Counted from the stretch's first letter, positions 26,957 through 39,842 are shown. The stretch: DNA of 64,000 nt from Asterias amurensis (GCF_032118995.1 NC_092660.1:4851501-4915500), one strand, 5' to 3'. Made by a program: numbers and translations. The notes: generated from the sequence alone by a model not told the origin.

Positions 26957-27136
26957 TTGGGTTTCTTCAGAGTCTGTATTCTTTAAGTGTATTGCATTAG
27001 AGCATCAAGGTTTTCATACTAATGTTTCAAACTGGCATCAAAAAAATTTAGGTTTTCATGCTAACTGGCAAACCAAGTGTTTACAAGCTTCCCGAGGCTG
27101 TGTCTTTCAAATTAATTTCACGTTAACCTGTCCTCA

Positions 27137-27329
27137 GGGCCAGGTTTCATATAGCTGCTTAAGCAGAAAACATTGCTTAAAAGTTTTCTGCTTAGCGAAA
27201 AAAAGTATAGGTTATCGGTCAAAATGGAACATTTACATTGCATTTAAACTGGTAACCTTAATCTGGTAAGCATAATGTTGCTTTGCTTAGCTACTGTTTG
27301 TGCTTAGCAGCTCTATGAAATTAGGCCCT
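27137..27329. mobile_element. Family E inverted-repeat element
   Basis: GGGCCAGGTTTCATATAGCTGC at left; GCAGCTCTATGAAATTAGGCCC at right. Confidence 0.7.
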
Positions 27330-27414
27330 GGAACAAAGTGGTTTAGACAAACTGAGCAATGACAGCCTCATGGAGCTGCTTACCACAGAATTCTCTGCTT
27401 CAACACCAAGTAAA

Positions 27415-27751
27415 TTAAAGGAACACATTGCCTTGGATCGGTCGAGTTGGTCTTTGAAAAGCGTTTGTAACCGTTTTTTATAAAATGCATATGGGTAGAA
27501 AGATGTTGCAAAAGTAGAATACATTGATCCACACAAACATGCCTCGAAATTGCGTGGTTTTCCTTTTACCTCGTCGACTAATACGTCGGCCATTTATAGG
27601 GGTCAAAATTTTGACTCCCATAAATGGCCGACCGTGTTAGTTCACACAGTAGAAGGAAAACCACGCAATTTCGAGGCAAACTTGTGTGGATCATTGTATT
27701 CTACTTTTGTTTTGACCAACTCGTCCGATCCAAGGCAACGTGTTCCTTTAA
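27415..27751. mobile_element. Family B TTAA foldback element, complete
   Basis: TTAAAGGAACACATTGCCTTG to AAGGCAACGTGTTCCTTTAA. Almost entirely palindromic around CCATTTATAGGGGTC and ACTCCCATAAATGG. Confidence 0.88.
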
Positions 27752-28335
27752 TATGATTCTATGAGCTGTAAGCACAATATTATGCAGTAAGGAGAGCCAT
27801 GCGATGGGGGCCCATGACTATTAAGAGGGTTAACTCTGGCTCATAGTTCCTGCTAGTGAGAATGCAAAGCCAATTTTGACATCACAGTAATGTTTTTTCT
27901 GCAAATGTTTCACAGGAGTTTAACAAAAGTCAACTGTTGGGAATTTCTCGTGTTGTGCCTTCCAAAACTGTATTAACTCACATTCGCGGGAAGTATGAAC
28001 CGGGCTCTATCCAGTTTGTCTCAAACTCTTAGGAGCGTTGTCAACAAAAGCGATGACTCTAATGCAATATATTTGTTTACCATTGCAATATTTTTTTGTA
28101 TGAAAAAACAGGTGTAATGAATTGCAGTTGACATAAATAATGATATTTTGAAATGTGTTTGGTTATCAGTTGTGTTTAATAGTTTTCAAAGGTAGAGTCA
28201 CTATATACAACTATTAGTTTGCAGTACCTTTGGAAGACATGTACATAAAACAGCAATGCAATTAAATGTTATTAAGGTGTAAAAAGGTACTGTACTTCAC
28301 CATTCCATCCTGGGACCAAGAGGAAATATTTCATT

Positions 28336-28721
28336 TTAAAGGCAGTGGACACTATTGGTAATTACTCAAAATAACTATTGGCATAAAACCTTACTTGGAA
28401 ACGAGTAATGGGGAGAGATTGATGGTATACAACATTGTGAGAAACAGCTCCCTCTGAAGTGACCTAGTTTTCGAGAAACTAGAAAATTTCTACGAATTTG
28501 ATTTCGAGACCTCAGATTTAGAACTTGAGGTCTCGAAATCAAGCATCTGAAAGCACACAACTTCGTGTGACAAGGGTGTTTTTTCTTTCATTATTATCTC
28601 ACAACTCCGACAGCCGATCGAGCTCAAATTTTCACAGGTTTGTTATTTTATGCATATGTTGAGATACACCAAGTGAGAAGACAGCTCTTTGACAATTACC
28701 AATAGCGTACAGTGTCTTTAA
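28336..28721. mobile_element. Family A TTAA foldback element
   Basis: TTAA at both ends; right terminal repeat slightly diverged (AGTGTCTTTAA). Confidence 0.85.
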
Positions 28722-28984
28722 CTAATAGCTACACATTCAAGTTCAGATTGCTCCAGGTCTCAGGTTCGAATCCCATTTCAGTAAATTTGTCGTTGTTTCT
28801 CATAGACTAGAAAAAGGCCTTGCCGCCACAAATATGAAATTGAAGGCCTTTTGATTCCTGGTGATGCATGTGTAATACTAACTGAATGAAATGGGATAAA
28901 GAGAACACTACTTGTGGAATTAATCATCACACTACTATTAATTGATACTAGTTTTTTCAGGGATAAAAAATGTCATTTGTTTAT

Positions 28985-29110
28985 TACACTGCCTATTAAG
29001 CACTGTACATTGTATACTCAGTACTTTCCGGAGTTCAGTGAAAGAAATCCACACTACGCATACACTATGCATTGCTAGAGCAGATGTCTTACCACTAGAC
29101 CATCGAGCTG
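28985..29110 (-). mobile_element. Type 3 tRNA-derived SINE, inverted
   Basis: Plus-strand words AAGCACTGTAC, GTATACTCAGTACTTTCC and AGAGCAGATGTCTTACCACT are the reverse of the SINE at 29140-29330, making a head-to-head pair. Confidence 0.6.
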
Positions 29111-29139
29111 CTAATAACACATAGGAATCTAACTGTCTC

Positions 29140-29330
29140 CAGCCTCAAGGCAATCTTGGTGATCTAGCGATACTTACAGCATGCTTACAGTAAGACATCT
29201 GCTCTAGCAATATAAAGGACGTGGGTTCAAATCCCACCCGAGTGATTTGACTGTGGATTCCTTCACAGAATTCGGGGGGGGGGGGGGGGGGAGTATTGAG
29301 TATACAGTGCTTAGTACACATTGTCTTAGG
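29140..29330 (+). mobile_element. Type 3 tRNA-derived SINE
   Basis: tRNA-like head GGTGATCTAGCG, then GACATCTGCTCTAGCAAT and GTGGGTTCAAATCCCACCC (B-box). Body GAGTATTGAGTATACAGTGC. Contains a long G-run. Confidence 0.65.
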
Positions 29331-29474
29331 CTAAAAACATAATGATAATATTATTAATGCCTAATCTATTTACACTTGATACATTTGTAATAGATTTTGT
29401 AATTATGTTATGTAATAAATACAAGGTCGAAAAAGCAACTCTATTGTCGTGAATTTACTTAACTTCAACGATGG

Positions 29475-32422
29475 TCATGATTCTAGTTGTTGTATTTCCC
29501 GTTTTATGTTGTCCCTTGCTTGTATCTCGTAAAGCTCTCGAAAGTCTTGTGTAGCAAAGATGTTGGGTGTCTTCAGAAATTCTTTCAGGATCTTGCAAAA
29601 ATAAACAAAATAAAACATGTAAAAGTTATAGTAAGCATGCAAACGCTGCATCGCCTATTTATTTATTTATTCAATGGTTTATTAACCCTTTAGTCCCTGC
29701 ACCGCCCGAGTTTGCTGAAATCCAATTTCTCAAGATTCTTGCAGTAAATTACTGGAATCATAGTTCAAATTTTAAAAGATAGCCATGGCTTAATGTGTAT
29801 GCACAATTTTTTACCCTTTCGGTAATATTTGTATAAAAGAACAAGTTCTCATGGGAACAATAAATGCCTCTCGTTAAACGGCTACGGTAATTTTTATGGC
29901 GAATATTTTTGTGCACGGATAAAATGAACACACTAGCTTTTCAAGGCTTTTGTCTGGCTCAATGCTCACACTGATTAAATGCGAAGGCGTTAATTTTCGA
30001 CAATATCATCATAAATGATGAACAGTTTCCTGTTTACTAATGAGCGTTTTATTTTTCGTAAAAGCTAAATTATTTCATCATCATTAGCTTCGACAAGTCA
30101 ACTGTGAAGGGAGAATTAATAACGATCTATAACAACTAGATATATTAACAAATGCGTAGACCTACTAATGACTATCGAGTTTTCTTTTGATGTTCCTTTT
30201 TTTCTACAAACACAAGCTAGCGAGGTTTCCTCGTACCGCATACAGTGTATTGCTATATGCGGCTGGGTGGTACAGCTGCTAAATGGTTAAAAGCCGGGTA
30301 TACTTTTGTTAATTACTCCATAAGTGAATGACATAAAAACATACTTGGTAAAGAACAATGGAGATCTGTTTAAATTATAAAAACACTGTTAAAAACAACA
30401 CCAAGAGTTTTAGAGGGCAAGGGGTTCTTTTTCACTCAAAGATTTTAAATCTATAAAAAGGCGTCAGGTATGAAGCCGTTGTTTGCAACTTCGATGCCCA
30501 ATGCGAGACTTAGAGTGCTAGGTGGCAGCAGACTTGCCAGGTAATTTCCATTGTTTAAACAGTTCGGAGCACATTTTACTGAAAACAATAGATTTACTGG
30601 GCAAATCTTCTGCCACCAAGCGTCCCAAAGGCCCCCATTGAGCAAAATTTTTCGCACTATCAGATTTGTTATTTTATGGATATGTTGGGATACACCGGGT
30701 GAGGAGACTGGTCTTAAACAATTGCTAAAACTATACCCTGCCGTTAATGCCTTGTTCTGCTGTAGTATCTCTTTACCTGTGCTCTAGCCGTCCTGTACTG
30801 CATCTCAGGTACATGAATGTATTCCGCTCTAATCTTTTGAGCGTAGCTGGCGTACTCCGTTTCTGGTAATCCCAACACTTGCATATCAAAGTCTAGAAAG
30901 TAATGCTCATCACTGCTAGCGTACCTGGAGGGGAAAAGTTAGAGTTCGCATGTTATGAAAAAGCAATTATTTTTAAGTTATCTTGGGTTTTTGTCGGTAT
31001 TGTGACAGATGTGTGATGTCACAGACACAATTTTTTTCTCTCATCAACGAGCGTTCTACTTCAGTCACCTGTATCAATTAAATTGGTTATGATGTCGTCA
31101 TTCTCGTTTAGCAAACTGACAGCCTACACACTTTTGGTTTTTGAAAAAGTACATTGTTGGCCCTGTTTCATGAGAAAGAACTGGTAACCATGCCGGACAA
31201 CAACCAGTACTCACACTCTGCAGATGGCTAACAAGCTCGATAGTTACATTCTTAGTAGTTTCTTGAACATTATCAATGAGTCGAATGAAATATAATATTT
31301 GGAGATGGGGGAGCTTGTTCCACAGGAAAGGGCCACAAAAACAAAAATGCACTCTTGTCAAGATCAAACGTACGTTACACACCTTCATTCAAGGGTTCAC
31401 AGTTCAAGATTAAACTTACATGCCAGACACTTGGTGTGCTTCAGTGCAATGCATCTTGGTAAGGCGAATCAACCTATCCACTTCTTGCACCAATTCAGTG
31501 TCGCTGTCCGTCAGAGATTCCCTGGCAAACGATCTGAACAGTTCAGCACTCTGCTCTTCATTGTCTCCTGCCTTAGGGTTGTAGATCACACTGATTTCAA
31601 AGAAGGAAACAGTTTTAGTCATAAATTCATAAATACCCGACAGTTTCGTTATTCCTGCTGGTGGAGAGTGTGTCACATGGATTTGGGGGGGGGGGTTTAA
31701 ACGGGTGATAATGACCAGCTGGAGCTGTTTATAACCAGTTGTTTTCAGAACTTTAGTGGGCTAGCGCATAACCTGCTCCAAGGGGTGATCGATTGCTGTG
31801 CCATTTTGGCCGAGGAATATGAGGATGCATACTACTGCTTCTACTACACACACGAATGCATATCCGAAAACTGTCTCGGTCATAAAAATGCAACAAACGT
31901 ACGGAGCTCAAGGAAGTCGGAAAACAAGTTTTACAGACTTTCTTACTTTATTACGCCTTTTAACCAAACATTTATGAATGAGAATAAAAGAGAAGTAACT
32001 CGTTCTTAAACCGACTTTAAAACCTGGGGCATGACGTCACCACGAAAGGGCGAGTGTTTGTTTGATTACGCGGGGAAGCTAATTGAACGCATCCAATGAT
32101 ACCTCCGCAGCTAGCAATGAAATTGGACCCTGATCTATACTCACTCATGGAAGATGATCGCCCATCCAACCGTTTCATGTGACGTCAGCTTACTCTTATA
32201 TGTGCTGAAGAGCCTAAACATTGCTGCGATGTGATCCAATGTGTGGTAGTGTCTTCCATCTTCAGCGTAGTGTTCACATAATCGGAACCACCAGGATTCA
32301 GCTAGGGAAGGGGTTGGGCCGCTTTGTGTAACTCGCTCCTCCTGGGTAGGGTGGTTGCTGGTTGATAATAAACTCAAGAACTGTGTCTTCAAGCTTAGCG
32401 CAGTGAGTGATGGACTGTTCAT
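29475..32422 (-). CDS. HD-domain predicted metal-dependent phosphohydrolase (COG4339-like), complete
   Basis: Four coding exons in order: 32422-32145, 31590-31420, 30924-30777, 29591-29475; 714 nt, 237 residues, all phases agree, no breaks. The ATG lies in an exon that begins after an acceptor at 32454, so a non-coding first exon upstream is likely. Motifs: RHYHTLDHI (His 58, 60, 64), FHDVIYNP (His92-Asp93) and DNEEQSA, the pattern of the uncharacterised HD-superfamily proteins grouped as COG4339. The paired His and His-Asp would bind a divalent metal. The middle holds IRLTKMH and [10 protein letters not shown]; the last exon reads [17 protein letters not shown], typical of the family C-terminus. 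No signal peptide or membrane segment, so probably cytosolic. The substrate of this family is not known to me. Convergent with HSDL2 (2.5 kb gap) and in tandem with TESK. Confident of family, not of reaction. Confidence 0.88.
30286..30747. mobile_element. Diverged family A-like element
   Basis: GTTAATTACTCCATAAG and ACATACTTGGTAAAGAACAATGG on the left, GGAGACTGGTCTTAAACAATTG on the right, with an unrelated or highly diverged centre. In the last HD-gene intron. Confidence 0.4.
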
Positions 32423-32453
32423 GATGTGTGATGTCAACCGGCAATTCCAATTT

Positions 32454-34512
32454 CTAATGGAAATAAATAAATAAGAAAATAATAAAAGCAATCAGGCACA
32501 CAAGACATGAAAGATTCCCAGTGATAAAAACATAGGAAAAGTTTAGGTATCCTACCAACACTTTTTGAATTCTTAATGAAATAGAAGAGTATTTGATTTA
32601 CAACAGGAACGTTATTCCTTTTTGTAAAAAAAAAAATTTGGTGGCAGGATACAGAAAGTTTTCCAAAACATGCATTGACCACCAACCCGACTTCCTTCAC
32701 AAAAAAGCCATACCATTGGTGGTGTGAAGTTGATTCCTCGTTCTGAAGGTTGACATCCAAATGTCAAACAAGTACCAGTTATTTTGGTTCAGACATTCAA
32801 CTTTGCACAGAAATGTTAATGAGGGACAAACTTTCTTCCGTTTTATGGCCGCTACGGCACGCGTTGTTGACATTTCACCTTCAACAACTTTTTACACAGC
32901 CTACACAAATTTATCATTTTAAACCAACAAACCAGAGCAGACAACGAATGACTACACCGATGAACCATGGAGGTATAAATGGATTACTTCTAGAAACTAT
33001 AAGTTTGTAGAAGTAGAAATGGATGGACTGAAAGCTAACGCCCTGATGGTCTGTTGTCCTTTCTCTATGTTCAGACAGTCAGGTCAGTAGTGGTGTAGTA
33101 AGTAGCACGACCATGGAAGAAGGATTTCCTTTCCACAGGACAGTCGACTAGCTGACCCTGGATGACTCGTCACCGCACCGACATGAAATTGAATGGCCGC
33201 GCACTACCGAGCGAGACGACTTCTGATTTTAAATTCAAGTAAAAATTATTGAATTGGAACAGATAGCTTTTTACTCACTTTACTAACCAGTAGATAGTCC
33301 GGGCTATTCCTGTCCATGTAGTACTATTTTCCTATGATGAAAAGTTGTAAAATCGTAGACAACTGGAATAGAAGTTTTGTCTTGTGTGTGCGGTGTGTTG
33401 TGTGACAGACAGACCGTTTTGCGTCGTCTGCATTAGTGAGGTAGTAGAGTCACAAAGTGATCTCTTGAGGGGGCTAATCAAGATCGCCGCTAGCGCTGTG
33501 AATTAAAGACGCTTTGTCAGATTTTTGGCCGGTTTGACCCACAAATTTTGATTTAAAATTCAATAGATGTTTTGATGGGGGTCGAGAAAGTTACAAGCTT
33601 TCATTTGAGCCATTGCTCGAAAAAGTCCGCCAATTAATAGTAGCACTGAAATAAAGTGCTCAGAATTAGTTTTTGTCGGGATCCCGACAATAATATATGA
33701 CGTGACTAATTCTTATGTGTTTTATAAGAAACGTTTTAAATTTTTGTCATGGTTCCTGACCATTAAAAGTAAAAGTAAAACTTTTTTTCGTTAGCGGGTG
33801 ATACTCTTTGAAATACCATTCACTCACAAAAAATCTATTTTGGGGCCAAAAATCTGACATAGCATCTTTAATTGAACTTTAAAAAAATTGCTACAAAATT
33901 TTGGCGGCACATTATGTGTTGACATACACATTGACAGAATAAAATAATAATAATAATAAGATTATCAAATTTCTTGAGCGAGCTTAAAGGATGTGGTTAC
34001 TTTTTGTAACATAAGACACACAATGTCCACAGATTTACTTTAAACTTACACCGTTTGAAGATAATGATAATATTAGAATGCGTAATTGGTTGCTGAGAGC
34101 TATAGAGTACTCTATGCTGAGAGGTGCTGTAGTGTTTGAGAAAATGAGTAAAACAATGTCATGAAAATACGTTTTTATAAATCCTATAGGAATCCTATTA
34201 CATATATACTATAGGATTTTCAAAAAAACCTAACAGGCCTTGAACACGACGTTCAAGTTTTAAAAATACTGTCGCTGAAAAAAAAAATTACTTTTTTTGT
34301 TTAATTAATTGAATCAATGATAGACCGACGAAATGATACTTTGACTCAACTATAATGACATTCCCGTAAAGATTTGTAGTAGGCCCTACTTTTGTTCTCT
34401 TAAAAGAAACCAACTTAAGAATGCGTTGTATATAACAGAAATGAGAGTCAAAGGATTCGTAAGATAAAAGCATTACCGCAGTAACGTTTCTCAGATTGTA
34501 CTCCTGTAGGGA
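32454..34512. other. Upstream region of the HD gene
   Basis: A more GC-rich patch around 33050-33450 could hold the promoter and a non-coding first exon. A fragment related to the foldback at 60137-60470 lies at about 33985-34170. No coding exon recognised. Confidence 0.4.
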
Positions 34513-35279
34513 TTAAAGGAACACGTTGCCTTGGATCGGACGAGTTGGTCAAAACAAAAGCGTTTGTAACCGTTTTGTATATAATGCATATGGTTGGAAA
34601 GATGTTTTAAAAGTAGAATACAATGATCCACACAAGTTTGCCTCGAAATTGCGTGGTTTTCCTTCTACTGTGCGAACTAACACGGTCGGCCATTTATGGG
34701 AGTCAAAATTTTGACCCCCATAAATGGCCGACGTGTTAGTCGACGAGGTTAAAGGAACACGTTGCCTTGAATCGGACGAGTTGGTCGATAAATGAGCGTT
34801 TGTAACCGTTTTTTATAAAATGCATATGGTTGGATAGATGTTTTAAAAGTAGAATACAATTATCCACACAAGTTTGTCTCGAAATTGCGTGGTTTTCCTT
34901 TTACAGCGCGAACTTACTCGGTCGGCCATTTATGGGGGTCAAAAATTTGACTCCCATAAATGGCCGCCCGTATTAGTCGACGAGGTAAAAGGAAAACCGT
35001 GCAATTTCGACGCATGTTTGTGTGGATCATTGTATTCTACTTTTACAACATCATGTGCATTTTATAAAAAACAGTTACAAATGCTTTTCTAAGACCAACT
35101 CGTCCGATCCAAGGCAACGTGTTCCTTTAAAGGAAAACCACGCAATTTCGAGGCATGTTTGTGTGGATCATTGTATTCTACTTTTACAACATCTTTCTAC
35201 CCATATGCATTTTATAAAAAACGGTTACAACGCTTTTCAAAGACCAACTCGACCGATCCAAGGCAACGTGTTCCTTTAA
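34513..35279. mobile_element. Family B element with another family B element inserted inside it
   Basis: Left half 34513-34752, complete inner copy 34749-35130, right half 35127-35279. The inner copy sits at a TTAA in the outer copy (GACGAGG TTAA AGGAAAACC), and TTAA is present on both sides. Confidence 0.85.
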
Positions 35280-35649
35280 TCCTTCCTATTTTGATTATAT
35301 TCTTTCCACTTGGACCGCGTTCAACTCTGGAATATAAGTGCGGTATAAGGAGTATGGTATAAACAGCAGTTGGATAGTAGGCCCTATACACAATGCACCC
35401 AACGATCATAACAGGTGTTACCGCGGTAATGCTTCTTAGATCGTATTCCTATAGGGATAAGTTTTCCTATTTGGACATAATATTAGATCCTGAACATTAA
35501 ATGCAATAAAAACTTGTGGACTAAAATTGCACGGTAGCTTTGGTAGGCTATAATATGTATGGATATGGAAAACAAAAAGTCGTTTTTTATTCTCCCCAAA
35601 AATTTAAATAAGGGAATCAATGTGTGGTGAAGAGGTTTTCAACTAGGGG

Positions 35650-36000
35650 TCTAATGCCTGCCTCCGTTCTCCATGATCCCATCCCATAAGAGCAGTTAAA
35701 TCAAATGTGCCCCCCCCCCCCCCTCAACTTCCTATCCCCGTCCCACGTGCTCTAGTGCCTGCCTCCGTTGATCCCATCCCATAAGAGCAGTTAAATAAAA
35801 GGTGCCCCCCCCCCCCCCACTTCCTATTCCCGTCCCACTTGCTCTAATGCCTGCCTCCGTTGATCCCATCCCATAACAGCAGTTAAATAAAAGGTGCCCC
35901 CCCCCTCAACTTCCTATCCCCGTCCCACTTGCTCTAATGCCTGCCTCCGTTGATCCCATCCCATAACAGCAGTTAAATAAAATGTGCCCCCCCGTTAAAC
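35650..36000. repeat. Minisatellite, unit 91-101 bp, 3.7 copies
   Basis: Units start at about 35650, 35751, 35843 and 35934, each TCTAATGCCTGCCTCCGTT..., each with a C-run of different length (about 7 to 14). Confidence 0.9.
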
Positions 36001-36004
36001 TTTA

Positions 36005-36540
36005 AGTCAAAAATCTGAAAAATCTGCCATGCCGACAAGGGCAAATTTTCAGATTTGGGGGTAAAGAGTTTTTACGGTAATTTGATGGATTATGCAGCAG
36101 CGTCCGGGCGGTTCCGATTGCATGTGCAAAACCGTCCGGCGGACATTGTTGCATATGCAATAATGTCCTCCGCATAGTATTGCATAGAGGACAAAATTGC
36201 ATGCGACACCGGCACGGGCAAATTATCAGATTAAGTCAAATAATTTCCAGTAATTTTATGGTTTCAAACAATACCGATCCAACAGACATAGTGAAGACAC
36301 GTCATCAGTTCGGACTGAGTAGCATTCAACTGAAATTTGAGATGTATTGAGAATTGTGTGAAGTTGATAAACAGTAGAAAAATCTGCTCATACCGGCATA
36401 GGCAAATCTTTAGACTTGAGGACAAACGGTTTTCAGTGATTTTATTATTTCAAATGACACAAAACAGACTACTAAAGACATTTCACCAGTGCAGACTGAG
36501 TTAATCAACCAAAGTTTGATATTATAGCAACAAGAGAAAA
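36005..36540. repeat. About 180 bp direct repeat, roughly three diverged units
   Basis: Words like CCGGCACGGGCAAATTATCAG recur at about 36030, 36208 and 36393, and GACTGAGT words at about 36312 and 36493, with the same spacing. Confidence 0.6.
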
Positions 36541-37027
36541 ATATAATTTTTCAAACCATTTTAATAACAGTACTAGTTTCAAATCAATCAGCAATTTAAA
36601 TTTATCTTTTCTTTATACACTGTACATTACTTTACAATGTGTTGATAATCTTACATAATTATACAATTGTCTCCACAGCGCCCATTATCTTACACACACA
36701 AGTTTACATAAGTATATTGATAAACAAAAACAACTCAAAGTTGTAATGATTGGAACCGAGTCTAGTCCCTTACTAGCTTACTATTTCATTTCAAAAGATC
36801 AAACAAAAAAACACACACAAACGCAAACAAACCAGGAATATAGGTTTTAATATAATAATTACAATGTAATCGCTTGTGGAAATAAGGGAACGCTACCAAC
36901 TGACATTGAGTTTGGTGCGCTGCCTATAACTGTCTTCCCTGGAGTTTTTAGTGACTGTGTGCATGACTAGTACGTGATATCAACACTACCGTTTCCTGGG
37001 AAACATTTCATTTGTTTAGCTAGGATT

Positions 37028-37300
37028 AAGGGGTGTTGAGGCCGAGTGGATAAGAGCACCGAACTCAAGCTCTGGTGCTTCTGCTCAGCAGAGTGTGGGT
37101 TTGAATCCCGGTCGTGACACTTGTATCCCTGAGCAAGACACTTAACTATACTTGCTTCTCTCCACCCAGGGGTAAATGGGGACCTGTGAGGGCAGAGATG
37201 GTTCTTGTGATTGGTTTAGCCGAGTAGCATATATTGCACACAGGCTGTATACTCCCCAGGGAGCTGAGGTGGTTTAAGGAATGATTTAAGGCCCTTAATT
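37028..37300 (+). mobile_element. tRNA-derived SINE (type 2)
   Basis: TGAGGCCGAGTGGATAAGAG head, GTGTGGGTTTGAATCCCGG B-box, body with GAGCAAGACACTTAACTAT and CTGTATACTCCCCAGGGAGC. Confidence 0.75.
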
Positions 37301-37321
37301 TTGGTTTTAGGATTTAAGGCC

Positions 37322-37500
37322 CAGTGACCAGCCGTCGATTTCACCAAACTCTTCCTAACTTAGGATTAATCTTAGGACTTAGGACGGGTTCAGTTCCGTA
37401 TCCAAATACGTAGGACGCATTGAACCATCCTAAGTTAGGACGGGTTACTCGTCCTAACTCGAGTTTGGATTAATCCTAGCGTTTCGTGAAATCGGCCGCA
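37322..37500. repeat. Foldback element built on AACTTAGGATTAATC
   Basis: CGTCGATTTCACCAAACTC at left; GAGTTTGGATTAATCC and TTCGTGAAATCGGCCG at right. A relative is at 63450-63600. Confidence 0.65.
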
Positions 37501-37724
37501 GGGGGTAATAATGTCAGAAGCGCTTTGAGACACCCCTCGGGCGTAACAAGGGCTAAATAAAAACGGGTTATTATTAATTTTTAATATTAGGATTTGGATT
37601 AGGATTAGGCAAAGATCCTGAGACATTAATCCATCTGAAGGATTGCATTTTGAAGAATTGAAACCTCAAACACTGTTGCTATCTGTACCATATGAAAGAC
37701 AAAATATTTTCTCCACAGTTTCTG

Positions 37725-38060
37725 TTAAAGGAACCCATTGCCTTGGATCAGTCGAGTTGGTCTTCGAAAAGCGTTTGTAACCGTTTGCTATAAAATGCAT
37801 ATGGTTGGAAAGATGTTTTTAAAGTAGAATACAATGAACCATACATATATGCCTCGAAATTGTGTGGTTTTCCTTTTGCTTTGCAAACTAACACGGTCGG
37901 CGGCCATGTATGGGAGTCACAATTTTGAGGCAAAATTTGTGTGGATCATTGTATTCTACTGTTAAAACATCTTTCCACCCATATGCATTTTATAACAAAC
38001 GGTTACAAATGCCTTTTTATACTGCCAACTCGTCCGATCCAAGGCAACGTGTCCCTTTAA
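37725..38060. mobile_element. Family B TTAA foldback element
   Basis: Complete, ends TTAAAGGAACCCATTGCC and GGCAACGTGTCCCTTTAA. Confidence 0.82.
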
Positions 38061-38259
38061 ACACATGACACTCAAATTCCTACTTTATATGTGAAAAGTT
38101 TTAGTAATACGGAATTTTATGATACAACCTGTATTAAAGTGCATGTATGTACCATCCTTACATTACAATCAGCAAAGCAAACAAAACAAATAATAAGACA
38201 AGAAAGAATAAATATTTCCTACAAACCTTTCGTCTGTATTTATAATTGTGTTGTTACCC

Positions 38260-38597
38260 TTAAAGACATTGGACACTATTGGTAATTGTCAAAGACCAGT
38301 CTTCTCACTTTGTGTATCTCAACATATGCATAAAATAACAAACCTGTGAAAATTTGAGCTCGGTTGGTCGAAAAAAACACCCTTGTAACACGAAGTTGTG
38401 TGCTTTCAGATGCTTGATTTCGAGACCTCAAATTCTAAACTTGAGGTCTCGAAATCAAATTCGTGGAAAATTACTTATTTCTCAAAAAAATACGTCACTT
38501 CAGAGGGAGCTGTTTCTCAGAATGTTTTATACTATCAACCTCTCTTATATACTGATAATTATTTTGAGTAATTACCAATAGTGTCCACTGCCTTTAA
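38260..38597. mobile_element. Family A TTAA foldback element
   Basis: TTAA at both ends, small internal deletions. Confidence 0.82.
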
Positions 38598-38736
38598 TTT
38601 AGTCTTAACGTTTACTTGTGTTTTTAAAGCACTGTTTTTTATGCTCAGTACCTTCCTTGGGCTCTGAGAAAACAACCCACAGGCAAATCACTTGGGCGGG
38701 CAAGTACTGAGTATCGGTGCTTAAAGGGAATCTTCC

Positions 38737-39123
38737 TTAAAGGCAGTGGACACTATTGGTAATTACTCAAAATAAATATTAGCATAAAACCTTTCTTGGT
38801 GACGAGTAATGGGGAGAGGTTGGTGGTATAAAACATCGTGAGAAACAGCTCCCTCTGAAGTGCCATAGTTTTCGAGAAAGAAGTAATTTTCCACGAATTT
38901 GATTTCGAGACCTCAGATTTAGAACTTGAGGTCTCGAAATCAACCATCCAAACGCACACAACTTCGTGTGACAAGGGTGTTTTCTTCTTTCATTATTATC
39001 TCGCAACTTTGATGACCGATAGAGCTCAATTTTTCACAGGTTAGTTATTGTATGCATATGTTGAGATACACCAACTGTGAAGGCTAGTCTTTGACAATTT
39101 CCAATAGTGTCCACTGCCTTTAA
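38737..39123. mobile_element. Family A TTAA foldback element
   Basis: Full-length copy close to consensus, only 140 bp from the previous one and in the opposite orientation. Confidence 0.88.
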
Positions 39124-39842
39124 AACAAATCGGTGTAAGGGTAAAACAAATTATATTCTTTGACCCGATGCAAAAAAAAATACATCTTCTGTCTGTATTT
39201 GTTACTTCTCATATTTTTCGCTTATGCATTTTTCAATTGGCAGAAATATACTAAAATATATTTTTAAACATCAAAAAACTATTTCTTCTTTAAGTACATC
39301 TTTTTTTCTGGGCTCACACATTCAGTAAAAAGTATTTAATTTAAATCTTTTCTGCGGAGGGAGGAGAGGAGAAAAAAAACAGACAGAGCCTTCTACCACG
39401 AATGAAATATGTTAAAGTTGGAAGAACAATTTGTCTACATTTATACATGACCTCTCCCCGTATATAATCATTTTCTTATCATCGTGCAACTTGTAAAATA
39501 AGAAAAATTTCTCTTTACAGTTTTCTAAATTCATGTCATTATTATGTAAGAAAAACAGAGGAAATCATCTGATAAGTTGCAGGTGCAAGGAAACCTAATG
39601 TTTTTTTTTTTTTGAGTAGGTAACTTACAACACAAAAAATGGAAATGCGTTTTGTGCAAATAAAAAATAAAAATGCTTTTGAAAGTCGTGGTTTGAGACC
39701 GCATTTGAATCAAGTGACTTTGGCTACAGCTTTGTCTCTTGGCTGCAATGGCACATTGAAGTATATGACTCATGGCATTACAGCCACATAGCTATGTGAT
39801 CACAGCCATCATTTAGAAAGTAGCCTAGAAAACCTTAAGCCA

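Larger units (their letters stand above)
26957..29474. other. Convergent intergenic region HSDL2 / HD gene
   Basis: Holds family E (27137-27329), B (27415-27751), A (28336-28721) and two SINEs of type 3. No clear polyadenylation signal near the HSDL2 stop. Confidence 0.6.

Noticed and set aside
30451..30657. 68-codon minus-strand ORF as a possible HD-gene exon
   Set aside because: The real last exon is 29591-29475, which joins in phase and matches the family C-terminus.
38737..39123. Recurring 60-75 codon ORFs with similar sequence in 8565, 11088, 14933, 21707, 28336, 38737, 40701, 46117, 51823 and 57474
   Set aside because: All lie in family A elements; similarity is due to the repeat and frames differ between copies.
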